This document shows, in pieces, positions 38,901-50,900 of a stretch of DNA of 64,000 nucleotides. This DNA is from Ligula intestinalis (lineage: Eukaryota > Platyhelminthes > Cestoda > Diphyllobothriidea > Diphyllobothriidae). Where the stretch lies: the NCBI GenBank assembly GCA_036362985.1, contig JAYGXS010000005.1:26039715-26103714 (forward strand), given 5' to 3'. Position 1 is the stretch's first letter; each line of letters begins with the position of its first letter. Position numbers and translations under genes: made by a program. The notes beneath the pieces are model-generated. The model did not search any database. It was not told the DNA's origin and saw only the letters and a program-made list of their open reading frames with translations.

Positions 38901-41900
38901 CCTAATGATGGAAGACCTTATCGAGTCCATCTGCGCCATTGTACATTTTCACCTATCGCGTCTAATTGCCTGGTCAAATGGTGAGTTTTGAGTTCCTTCC
39001 TCTATGTTGCAACTGCTTCGTTTCACGCTTCCGTCTTTGATCCTGTACAGTCTAGATTAGGGGCTGAAGGCCCCTCTCACACTTTTTCCCGGTAAACTTC
39101 TCACGAGTCGTAAAACTGCCTTTCCGAAAAATCTGATTTCTCTGCTGACTCTTATGACACTGGTCTCTAAGGTCAATATCTCGGCTGATCTTTACGCTAT
39201 TGTCTCTACGGGATATTCGCGTTGGCTAAGGGGGGAGGGGGGGGATTGGAATTCTATTATTTTAAATGGCAAGACTAACAGAATCCTTTGTGCGTATTGC
39301 CTTTGGTTAGTAAGGCCACGCTGACGACTGTCATTTTGGATCCTCGAGAAACTCTGCGCGAAATATCACTCTGCAGTCCCTCGGGTGGATTCGGCTGCTG
39401 TCATTGCGGTTAGTTCTAAGTGACGCGACCACGTGCCTAACTCTCTTCCTTCCCAATTGGCAAACCTGGAAGTAATGGAGGCCACAGGGGGGGGGGGGGG
39501 GGAGAAAAGTAGTGATTTTAGTGCTTTCTTCGTCTCAGTCTTATTTTTTTACTTTTGCGTCTCGGCGCGGCAGACTGATGTTGTAATGAATCGTCTGCAT
39601 CTTTCTTTCGCTCCGGCCTTCTATTGCTTATTGGTATGTGTGCCCGCGCGCGCATCTATCATAGAAGCCAACAATTGAAAAAGACAAAAGTAGCTTATGT
39701 AGTCCCACTCATTAATCCCTACTTCCCGCATGTTGTCCTACGAAAACGGCGTTTATAGGGTTTTATGGGTGGAAAATTAAGATAGGCAGTGAAATATACT
39801 TAAATAACTGCCATATGCATTTTTATTGTATTGTATTTGGAAGTATTGTTGATTTGTATCCGTAGATTTTCCTAATCTGTATTATCGTTTAAAGTATTGC
39901 GGAAAAATCCGATTATCAAATTGCAGGTTTCTTGAATTTCCCGAAAAATTGAAATGGCGGTTAGGAGGTTGTCTTCTTCAACGTACCTTTCTGGAGTTCG
40001 ATTTGTATTGCCCGCGGCGCAAAGCGCCGCACACACCTGACAACTTACTCCCAGCGGCCGCGGGAAACGACTTCAACTACATTTTTTCACTTTACACTTA
40101 CTTCTAAAAATTTCATTCGCTGCCTATCCTGTTTCCCCACCCCCAAAACCCAGTAGCCACCGTTTTTCGTAGGACAAAAGGCTGGGACTACATAAACTAC
40201 CTGTGCCTTGAAAAATTCACACTAGTATTAAGTACGCCTCTAACGCCGCCACTGGACATCTTGTCTCTTTTTGCTCTCTGTGCCTCTGCTACCAACAGTT
40301 CGACCGTCTTTTTCGAAACATTTTCGTTGTATCCCACAGCAGGCTGCATGCAGGGGTGATTAATTATGTGTGTGAAGCAGTTTGTGGTTATAGTAGCTGA
40401 TGAGTGACACTGGGAATCAGGAAGCGCCGACCCCTTGTAATCCCCTGATTATGTGTAACCTAATGTGTGCGTGCGTGTGTGTGTGTCAGGGGGCCGGGTC
40501 GTGCCGTGGCGCGCGCAGAGGGGTCCGCCGGCAGCGTCAGCAAATGTGTTGATCCAGCTTCAGGCGACCGATCGGCTAGGCAGTGGCCTGTTGTGAGGTT
40601 GACGACTCAGCGCATTTCTTACCCCACTAAAAACAATCTGATTCGTTTTAAGCTATCACTGTGCGCTGAAAGTCGGGGCTTAAAGGATTGCCACTTGACG
40701 GGATAACTCGGACACAACAGTCAGTCCAGCGTGTGTTTTGTGTGGAGTGGCTTCCTGTGGACTGAGAGTCAGGCTGCAATGGCTCCTTCTTAATGTGACC
40801 CCTGTGGCGTTCCCATGCACGGGGGAGCCTACCTAGCAAGGGAGCGTTATTGTGACGCGTGTTGGAGTGTGTTCACGCACATCGCCTGCGCCCTGCCCTA
40901 TCTCTGGTCTTCTCGACTATTGTCCTGATGTCGGATGCAGGTGTGGGCGTGGGCGTGGCGAGAAATTGCGGTAGATCCTGTGAGTTTAATTTCACTATAA
41001 TGCAGCTATAGTCACCACGTCTGCCTTCAGCTTGCTGAAGCTCATGGTGAATATCGTTGAGAGCGACAGTCGAATTGTCGGTCAGTTATAGTAGAATTGC
41101 AAATTATCTGCTACGCGCTCTCTCCTAGTTCTGCGTCCGGTGTCGGGACAGAGTCACGATGACCGGAGGCCTTGATCTGACGCAAGTAAAAAGCTCCTTT
41201 ACGTCTGACTTGTGCAGGACGGATCTGGTTTTCACGCAAACCAGAAAGGTACGTTGGCTTGAAACCCAAATGAGCCTGGCTGCCACATAGGTCGTATTAG
41301 GACGAAGCGAGTGCAGTCGCGTCCTAAAAGGAGCGAGTTAATCCTGCAGTTGGCAGCTCCGACCTTTAGCGCACTGTAAGGGCTTAAAGCGTGTCAGCTT
41401 GCTTATTACTGAGGACCAGGCCTTTGAGACAGAGTCGAACTTCCTCTTCCTTCTCCTAGACACCACTACCACTGTTCGAGGCGGTGAGCCCGCTGATGCG
41501 GGGCTTGGGCGCAGGTGGCTGGCGTGACATGAGCTTGCCCCTAGGCACGCTACTTCACCCTCCTTCCTCCATATACGGCGCTTTTTCTGGCTGCACATCC
41601 ACTGTAACGCGTGCCGTGAACCGTCATCCAGCCGTGTTTTTTATCTCCCGCCCCCTCTCTTCTGATGTTGACAAAAGTAATCCGGCGCTCCTCCAAACGA
41701 CTGGTTCATTAGCTACCTAATTGTATTTATTACTCTGTACTGAGTGACTCTATCAGAGTTGTTGGTTTGGTTTCTCAGATGTTGCGCTGGCATTTGACGT
41801 CGCTCGTCATTTCTCTCTCAACTATTATTGGCACTGAACCGAGCCATAATTAGGTTGAACCATCGAATTAGTTGGATTACCCAAACAGGAAGTGTTTAAG

Positions 41901-44900
41901 GTTTGGCCAGCACACCTATCGGCGGGCCTCGAAGACTAGGGAAAACGGTTACTCAATGTTTTTTGCTTAGGGAAGAAAACATCCATGTCAGCGTTTATTA
42001 TTATCAAGACTTCTCTGTAGGCATGTCTCTGTGCGTGAGGGAATGAGTACATCGGACTTATCCTGTGCATTTCACAAACAACAGACGAGAGAAGATCGGA
42101 CATCGCTAGAATAACATTAAGTTGAAATGCGGAGAAGGGAGAGTGCTTATTATTATTATCCCTAGTATTTCACCTTGGGCTTGAAATATAATGACCTTGT
42201 TATGTTTGCTCGCTGGCTGGCTAGTAGCCATTGTTGAATCAGGAGCCCCACCGGGAGCTGGCGGCGAGGAGGAGGAGTAGGAGCAGCGTGTTCGAGGGGG
42301 GGGGGAGGAGGAGCTGCTCCATCATGAAAAAAAGAGATGGAGAGGAGGGGAGATGGATCCACCGTAGGGACATTGGTGTAACAGACATTGGCCGCCGTGA
42401 AGGCGGATGGAAACGCGACGAAAAAACGTCTATTGTGGTTCCCATGTTTGCTTGCCGATGCAACTGGCTACCTTGATGATGCCTAAGCACGGTAAGATTA
42501 AATGTTTACGTGTTAAGGGTGATATAATCTGTCTACATGGTGCCAGGGTGTTTCAGAAGGCAGGTGGGTACCAATCCAAAGCGTACTATAACAAATAACC
42601 TAGATTTTTACGACAAAATATAGATTATTCTGCAATGCCGAAGCCACGAATTTTTGGCAAATGTTCGCATCCCAGGTATATTTATAGTTAGAGATCTGGC
42701 ACCGCTGTGCACGCCCCGTGCAGGCATCTCCGAACTGACAGCACTGATGGTTGATTGCCCCCCCTGTCCCCTATGATTATTGCTGGTTTTCCCTTGACGC
42801 TTTTATCTCCAACGATGGACTACAGGAAGAACCCAAAAGCTCAGACGAATAAAATTATGATTTCTGTAATCAGACCGCCTTCTCCCTCTCTGTCTATGAA
42901 GAAGTCAATCACCTGTTCATTATTCCATCAAGTTCCTTATCACACTTGCTGCTTTGTACTCAGGTCACATGAGGTTTGGAGTCACGTGTTGCTTCCCTGA
43001 TCCATGCAACCGGACTCTTGATTTGAGATCCACTGACGGGCTTCAGACTCCAGTCTGTTTAGGCTGTAATTATAGTGTGACTGACAGATACCGGCAACCT
43101 TTCATGTCCTTGTGGGTGAAACTTCTTGATCAGTGAGAACTACCTCTCCCAGATTATTAAAACCAAATGAACTCCATGTCTAACACCCTTTAACCTCATA
43201 AATAGCCCTACGATTTGAATGTAAAAGAGTATTTGGCAAGCGTACGAAGCTTTCGATAAATTCCTTTCGGGCCATTATGTTTATATGAGAAGGGGGTAAA
43301 AAAGTAACATGCGGGCAATTATGTTCATCATTTCAGGCAAATTCGTCATGTAAATAGGGGAGGGGGTGAATATTTATCGGCTGTTTACGAGGCAACGAGG
43401 GTTTGTTGAATCCGGACCGAGGCGAGGGTGGAAAGGAGAGAAAGCGCGGAAAGAAGCAGGCAGTTATGTGACCGTTGGCCAGGCCAAGCTTGGAGCTTGT
43501 AGGATGTTCTTTTGCGCGTTCAAAACCGGCTTTTTCAACTGGATCGCGGTTGTTTCAGCTGTTGCTAGCAAACGCCGATCCAGGAACTTTGGGTAGTTTG
43601 GTGGGATCTTAAAAATTACCACTAGGGCTTTGTTGGGGTCCACGCGATGTCCGGAGTCAACCATGCGGGCAAGGTTGGCGCTGTTAATGCTCCTGACTTC
43701 ACCTTTGTTCAGCCATGTGGGAAGCTTTTCTCTACTCTTTTGGATAAGCGCCGACTCGCGTGACCGATGAAACCTGCTCCACAGGAGCAAATAAATGAGT
43801 AGATGCACATAGGAGTGCCTCAGCTGACAGCCTATCCTTACCTTCACCGTGCAGGACCGGGTTGTTTGGGAATAAGGCTTGGACTATCGTTGCTGGGATG
43901 GTTCGTGATACGGCTTATTTGAGGCGTCTGCACTTTTTCGCCAAGGTCATCCCTACCATTTATTGCATGGTGAGGAAGACCTATTGATTCGAGAGGCCTA
44001 GGCGCCCTAATTGCCCTTTTTACCCTAATTTGTCAGATCTCAACAGCTCGAAGCGTGCCACAACTTCGGGGTCCAGTGAGCTGGCGGCTGGCCTGTCCAA
44101 CCTTGCCACGGAGGCGATAGGCAGTCGAGTGGGCGAGGCACTCTCAGCCCTCTCCAGTCTTGTGCGACTCGGTGGTCGCTTCACTGATAACCTCGTCCTG
44201 CGTCTCACCGAACTCTCTCTGCTCCTTTCGGGAGCTCTGCTCACCTCCCCAGCCCGTCGGGGCACCTGTCCAGCCTCGGGCCTTTTGCCAAAACCCGCAC
44301 CGTCCTTCTCCGTCGTCAACGAAGACCGCTTGGATGCTGACTGTGACTCCGCTGATGACGATGGCGAGGGTGAGGAGGAGCTTTGTCGTCGGCTATCTGC
44401 TCGCGCGAAGAAGCTTCACGCGGACCAGCTGGAGTACTACGCCAGTAACCAATGGCGCCTGCAACTTCAACGCTCCACCCTGGGTCTGATTGCTGCCATC
44501 TACTCGCGCTACGATGCCCACCGAAAACTCATCGCCAATGATATCCTCGCATTGCTCAACCCTCGAACGGCCGCATCGGCGACGACGACAGCCAACGGTG
44601 CTGGGAACACATCGACGACTGCCTCCACAAATCGAACACCGGTTCGCACCTTTTGGTAGGTTTGATTTACTGGCAAGATTATTTTTGGATGCCTCAAAAA
44701 TCCCGTCAACTTATGATCAAAAACTACTTTTCAATGTTCGATAGCCTGACTTGAAAGTTTTTTGTTAAATTCCGCCTACATAGTGTCGAATTTCCCTCGA
44801 TTAGCATTCGTATACTGCGCAACAGAAGTTTGTCGATCGAATTTTATTCTATTCTTGTTTAATTTAATATTTTTGATCACTTCCCGCCGCGATTACATAT

Positions 44901-47900
44901 TAATTTACGTTCACTAGGCAAGCATCAAATGTTTGACCACGAACTACGTTAAGCAGTTGGGCGGGGGGCGATAGATATCTAGAGGGCCCTACAAATCAGT
45001 TTTGTCGATTTACCTTCCACCTATTCGTCGGCAAAGATTTCCGGATCTGCCGGCAAATTAGTGGGAGTAAAATTCTCATTCTCTTTTTGCCGCTCGCTGG
45101 TTATTTTTCCAGCCCTGATTAAAAAATACCTATTGATTTTCAAAAGTATCCTCCGAATGCTCTCTCTTCAGCTGCCGGTGTTTGTTATTCTTTTTTAACT
45201 GATATTATAATATGGCAACACTTTAAAACGGTCGGGCAATTTTCTTGTCATATTCTTGCTCATTTACTTCACTCTGAATTAATAGCTGCGAAGTCTTCCC
45301 GAACTGTGTCCTGCCCTACATGTACATATCAGGACACTCTGTACTCCCATTCCTAGCACGCTACCTCATGTGTGTAAGGAAACGGAAATCCAGAGGTTGC
45401 GATTAGACCTGTCTCCATAGCAGATGTTGATTTCGTGTAAACCTCTAGATTTTTGCATATTTTATTAACTTATCTCTTGGTTTCAGTGAATGGAGTCAAA
45501 TTTTAATTGAAAATTGTGGATGTTCACCCTCCAAATCAAGCGCATTTCTCTATCTCTGGTAGAGATTGCTCTTTGCTCCCCCCCCCCCCCCACGACGTCC
45601 CCCCTCCCGCGATAAGAGATGGGAACAGGAGGTGCTTGTAATACATATGGCTTTGCGCTAAATCCCAGGAGAATGAAGATTCCAATTATATTCAGCACTA
45701 GAATTAGGTTTAAGGTTACTGTTAGGAACCAAGAATATTAGCGTAGAACTACTTGCATCACCTGGGCGGGAATTTCCTATTCCCCTACCTGATTTGGAGG
45801 ACCATGTATCCAATTCCGACCCGTAAAACTGGTTAAGGAATGTGGGCTAAGGTGGACTTCTTTTGAAAGTGAGTTATCTAAAATCTCACTTTTCAGTGTT
45901 ATCGGCAACTCAAGCATTCATGCTCGTCTTTTTCAACTTTTGCCCTCATATCCTCCTCCTCCTCCATCCGGTATGTCACAGTTCTGTCATCGAATAGCCG
46001 CTGATTTAAGTTCTCATACTGACTGCTTTTTTTCCATTAGCCTGCCACACTAAAACTCGAGCGTTGTATTTAGGGAGGGGAGGAGAAGGAGAAGAGAGGT
46101 GATCAATTGCGCCACGAATCCCGCTTGATGATAACGTGACAGGTTGGAATACCTATTCTTTTTCGGACGTGCAATAAACAAATCAAGACCGGTATAATCC
46201 GAATGTAGATCACCGTCTGAGCCAAATAGACTTTCCAACTTTCTCGAAAACACTTGAATCCTGGTTGTACCGAGCCAGATGTGATCAGTTTATCCTTCAG
46301 CCTTCAAGTGTACTCGCCAGGGGGGTCCGCATGCATATGCGACTACACACCTCTTATGATTAGGAGCTCCCATATTCATTTTCCATAGCGAACGGGCAGA
46401 TACTGCTTCCCGTTGTAGTTTCAGCGAACGAAGTAGTTGGCTAAGGAATAAGATCGGTGACTAAAATGCAGATTCTATTTATGAGAGCTATGTGGTCCTA
46501 TGGCAGGGCGATATTGTGAATCGTGCACTCTCCTCTCCGTTCATCACCCTTTTGCTATAGCCGTATCGCAAGGTCTGTGCGAATCCTAAAAGCCCAGAGA
46601 AGGACAGTTTTTTTCTACCCCGATCATGACTTCTTAGTTGCCTCCTAAAACTCGCCTTCTTTTGCTTCAATGGAGCAAATCTTTACACATCTATGGTTCC
46701 GCGATTTGGCAAGTTGTCAGGCGGCTTGAAAGCCAAGTAGTATGCGCAAAAATAAGCTCTGGTGATCTGTTCTTCTTCTTTTCTGTAAGCGCTGCCGGCG
46801 ACACTGAGCTGCGCCCATAAAGTTTGATTAACTATTAGAATTGACCCCTCAACGCGTTGCTAGGGCCTACGCCCCCTCAACTACTCCACTCGCCGACATC
46901 TTGCGACGGACTTCATTCAGTCATGCATCTGGAAGCCAAGTACTATATTTATGCGCCCGCGTTCTGCTAGCTCGTGTCGGCACATGTTTGCACCCCTAAT
47001 GTCACGGGTAGCTGTCTCTTTACCGACAGTCATCTGAGACTCTTTCACATCAAATGTCGCAGCCCTCCTCCTATACCTGCCCTCTTGCTCGTCACTGTTG
47101 TTGCCTTTCACGTCTCCTCCGTGTATTGTAGTGCTTTTTTAGATATCAGCTTTAGCTGATGATGACGATGATGGAAGTTCGACCACCGATTTTGATGATA
47201 TACACCCTATGCTCCTCCCAGGTTGGAGCAAGGAAGGTGACTGGCGGGGGGGGGGGAGGGGACAGTTATAAGTGAATGTTCCCGAATGAATGTAGACGTT
47301 GCGCACCGTCTACCGCCTTCTCCACCTGTACCCTTCGGAGCCGGTGTCACGAGAGAGTCACGATGGCCGAAACGGGATCCGGCGTTGGCCGCTTTTGCCA
47401 ATTGAGGCCAGAACACCGCGTGTTCTTGTAGAAGTAGGCATTTCACTCCGGTTTAAGAACTTAACGGACTTTATCGATCGGAAATTCAAAGTTGTGGCTG
47501 TACGTGCTAGCCATGGGCTCATCGATTTTTTTACTTTCGCTGCTTGGCCCTCCGTGTGGATTTTGGCATAACTTGACGGCAGTTAGTGTTGTATTTCGTT
47601 CCCACGGTAGAGGATATTAGTAATCCTGTTCCCTCTTCTGATAGTTTCGTCACAGGGCCGTCTTCCTTTGCAAATTCGAAGTTTGGTTTGGCCTGGTCCT
47701 GTCCTTTACTCACGTTATGGCGTAGGACTTTGTAGGCCGCGGAAGGTTCAATCAGTGAAGGTAGAAATATAGATCAGCCCGTGGCCAACACATACAGCCA
47801 CAACTTTCTATTGCTGATCGATTAAGTCAGTTCACGCTTTGACAGAGGACAGCCGGCCCAACTGTCTGAAACGTCAGCGAACAAACAAGCACAATATGAT

Positions 47901-50900
47901 CGATGATTTTAATCCAGAAATCCTGCCTTTTGCAAACCTTTATAGGTGTCGTGCTACCACTACTACTATTACTAAACAGTGCTGCTACTGGATGATAATA
48001 GTACTGGCACTGATGAAATGGATCTGACAAAGCAAAGGGGGACCAGAATGGCCATTTATAGCTTATTAGCCGTTATCAGCCAGTCATACTCAATCCCAAG
48101 AGTTGGAACCCCGGAGATTTGAACCTGGGACCTTTGATCCTTGAGTCCGATGCTCTACCTCTAGTCCACGGCTTTGTCGTTAGAGATAGGGAATATGATG
48201 AATTTATGTGTTTCACCGATCTAGTAGAGCAAATCTCCCAAACCAACTTAATAATTAAGTCAGCCTAGTAGTCATTCTGGTGGATTCTAGATGATTGCTT
48301 AGGAAATCCTGCTTGGGCAGTCAACTTGCTCCCGAATTGGTGGATTCCATATGAGCGAAAAGTTGAGCGGGTAATATCGATCCAAGTGTGATTAAACTCA
48401 TGGCGTGAAGCGGGCGTTTGTAACTTAGCGGTAGAGCATTAGCCTCCGGCAAAGGCTTTCTCTGATGCGCGGGCTCAAATCTCACCAAACGCCTAGAGTT
48501 TTTTCCCACTCGGGTCAACTGAAATTAAGCAAATATGCCAAACCAGCTTTAAGTAGAGGAACAACTAAGTCCCGCTTTGCCCAGGAGCTCACAACTTAAA
48601 CCCGCCAGACCGTCACACAGTGACCAGGATGATATTATGAAATGGATCCGGGGGTTGCAACCCTTGAGATTGGGTGTGACTGGCTGATGACGGCTAATAA
48701 GCCAGAAATGGCCATTCCGGTCTCCCTTCGCCTTGTCGGATCCATTTCATCATATCATCCTAGTCACTATGTGACGGTCTGACGGGTTTAAATTGTGAAC
48801 TCTTGGGTAAAGCGGAACTGAATTGTCCCTCTACTAGATCGGCGAAACAAATACATTCATCAGTACTGACGCTACTATTGGCTAGAGGTGACGCTTATTT
48901 CATATTTAGCTAACCTTGCCCCCACCTCCGCTCTGTGCAGGATTCTGGCCTCGGGCAGCTTTGTCAAGGGTTGGCAACCCTTCCAGCTGACGCCAACGTC
49001 ACTGCCTACCTCCGACAGCACCGGCCCGACGACCACGCAGCAGTCAGCTCCGACTGGCCAACACTCCTCCTCGCCTGGTCAACTGGTGGTTAACAAACAC
49101 TACCTCCTGGTGCACTCCTTTTCTGCCCTCCTGCTGGCTGTGGTCCAGTCTCTCATCCCGGCGCCCTCGCACCTCGTCGGCGGCAACAGCAGTCGCCGCT
49201 GCTCCAGTGCCGGAGCGCCCGCCACGCCCTCCTCTGGGGTCAGTCAGCAGTCCACCACTGCGGGCACCGTCTTCAGCGCGGGCACCGGCGGTGACAGCCA
49301 CACCGCTGACGCCATCCAAGTTGCCAAGGAGGAGAAGGCCCTCCTGACGGCGTACACGGCCGCATTTCGCGCAGCCCACTACCTGCTGACAGGCCTCTTT
49401 AAACGGTTAGTTTTGATCGCCCTCTCTATCCATTTACTCGTAGTATCAGTATCAGTACATTTGAGGGAAATGTAGGTGCGTACCTTTGAATCCCCTATTT
49501 CTGTACATGCGTGTTGTGACATCAAAAAATAGTATCTCAGCTTATTAGCGAGACCAAATGACGCGAGCCAATGAGGAGGAGAAACAAAGGGGAAAAAGAG
49601 CAGACAGGGAAAAAACTGTCGCTCTTGGTGGGGTGTAGGAGATCGTAGAGGTTACCGCGATAATCAGCGGAGTGCGGAAGATGCAACCACGTACTCCCTT
49701 GTTGATTGCAGACTCCGCCGACAAGGTAACGAACTGAGGAGTATCCGCCAAGATCGTCGACAGTCGGACCAGGTGAACCACAGCAGACGCGTCTACGACT
49801 CGCGTTCCCACCCGCCCTCCTGGCGGCTAAAGTCTTCTACACCCATCTCCCTACGTTGGATCAACTCTATCCTCCGCCCAATCCGTGTCTTGATGACGGA
49901 ACAGCCCCTCCCGGCCACGCTGCTCCGGCTCCACCTCCTCGCCGGCGGAATTGAGGCCAACCCTGGACCTCTCTGGTACTGCTCGTTCTGCCGAGTCCGC
50001 CTGGGCCGCCGCGACTGGTCTGTACGTTGCGGTTCCTGCAATGGCTGGTGCCATCTCCGCTGCAGTTGCCTCGCCACGGCTGCCGATAGGTCGCCCGCCT
50101 TCGCGTATCCCAGCTGTCCCGTGCCCCCACCGATCTCCAGCCCGTCTAGTCCTGAACCCAAATCCTCTGGTCTCCGACCTTGCCTCACCACCTGGTCTTA
50201 AGATCTTACAATTCAACGCCAACGGCCTCCTTGGGAAGCTTGACCAGCTCCTGGCCTTCATGCGCTCGCACAGCATAGCTGTGGCGGCTATCCAAGAGAC
50301 AAAGTTGTCTAACTCCACTAAGGTCCCTTTCTGTGCCGATTACAGGATTGTCCGTCGCGACCGCGGCCGCAACAAAGGCGGAGCTTTAGCCTTCCTGGCG
50401 GAAAAATCCATTGCCCATCACCAGCTACCCCTGCTTGGAGCCGATCCCACTGAAGTACTGGCGATTTCCCTTGACCTTCGCCCGGCGCCGCTAACCGTCG
50501 TGAACGTGTACATCCCTCCAACTTCCAGTTGTCCTCCCTGTTTAACCGCCTCTATCGCTCCCTACTTACCTTTTGGAGACAGTTTGGTGCTAGGTGACTT
50601 CAACGCCCACCATGACCTGTGGTGCTCTAACGTGGCAGCCGACCCCCGAGGAGAAGCCCTGGCTGATGAAATAGAACATGCCCCCTTTGCCGTTCTCAAC
50701 GAGAACAGCCAAACGCGGCTCCCGACCAACGGCGCCTCCAGCTCGCCCGATGTTTCCCTCGCCAGTCTCAGTCTGGTAGCCTCCACCATGTGGAACACAG
50801 AAATCAGCCTGGGTAGCGACCACCTCCCCATTGTGCTCGAATTGGCCACAGCCGCCGAGCGTATCAAGGCCCCCAACCGGCACTTCATTAATTTCAAGAA

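Noticed and set aside
47150..47180. CTGATGATGACGATGATGG as a hammerhead strand
   Set aside because: A GATGAT simple repeat without a following GAAAC element.
48413..48493. Functional tRNA gene
   Set aside because: It has a perfect end stem and an anticodon-like arm, but position 33 is not U, the A box is imperfect, and leader and tail are shared with other copies, so it is a SINE.
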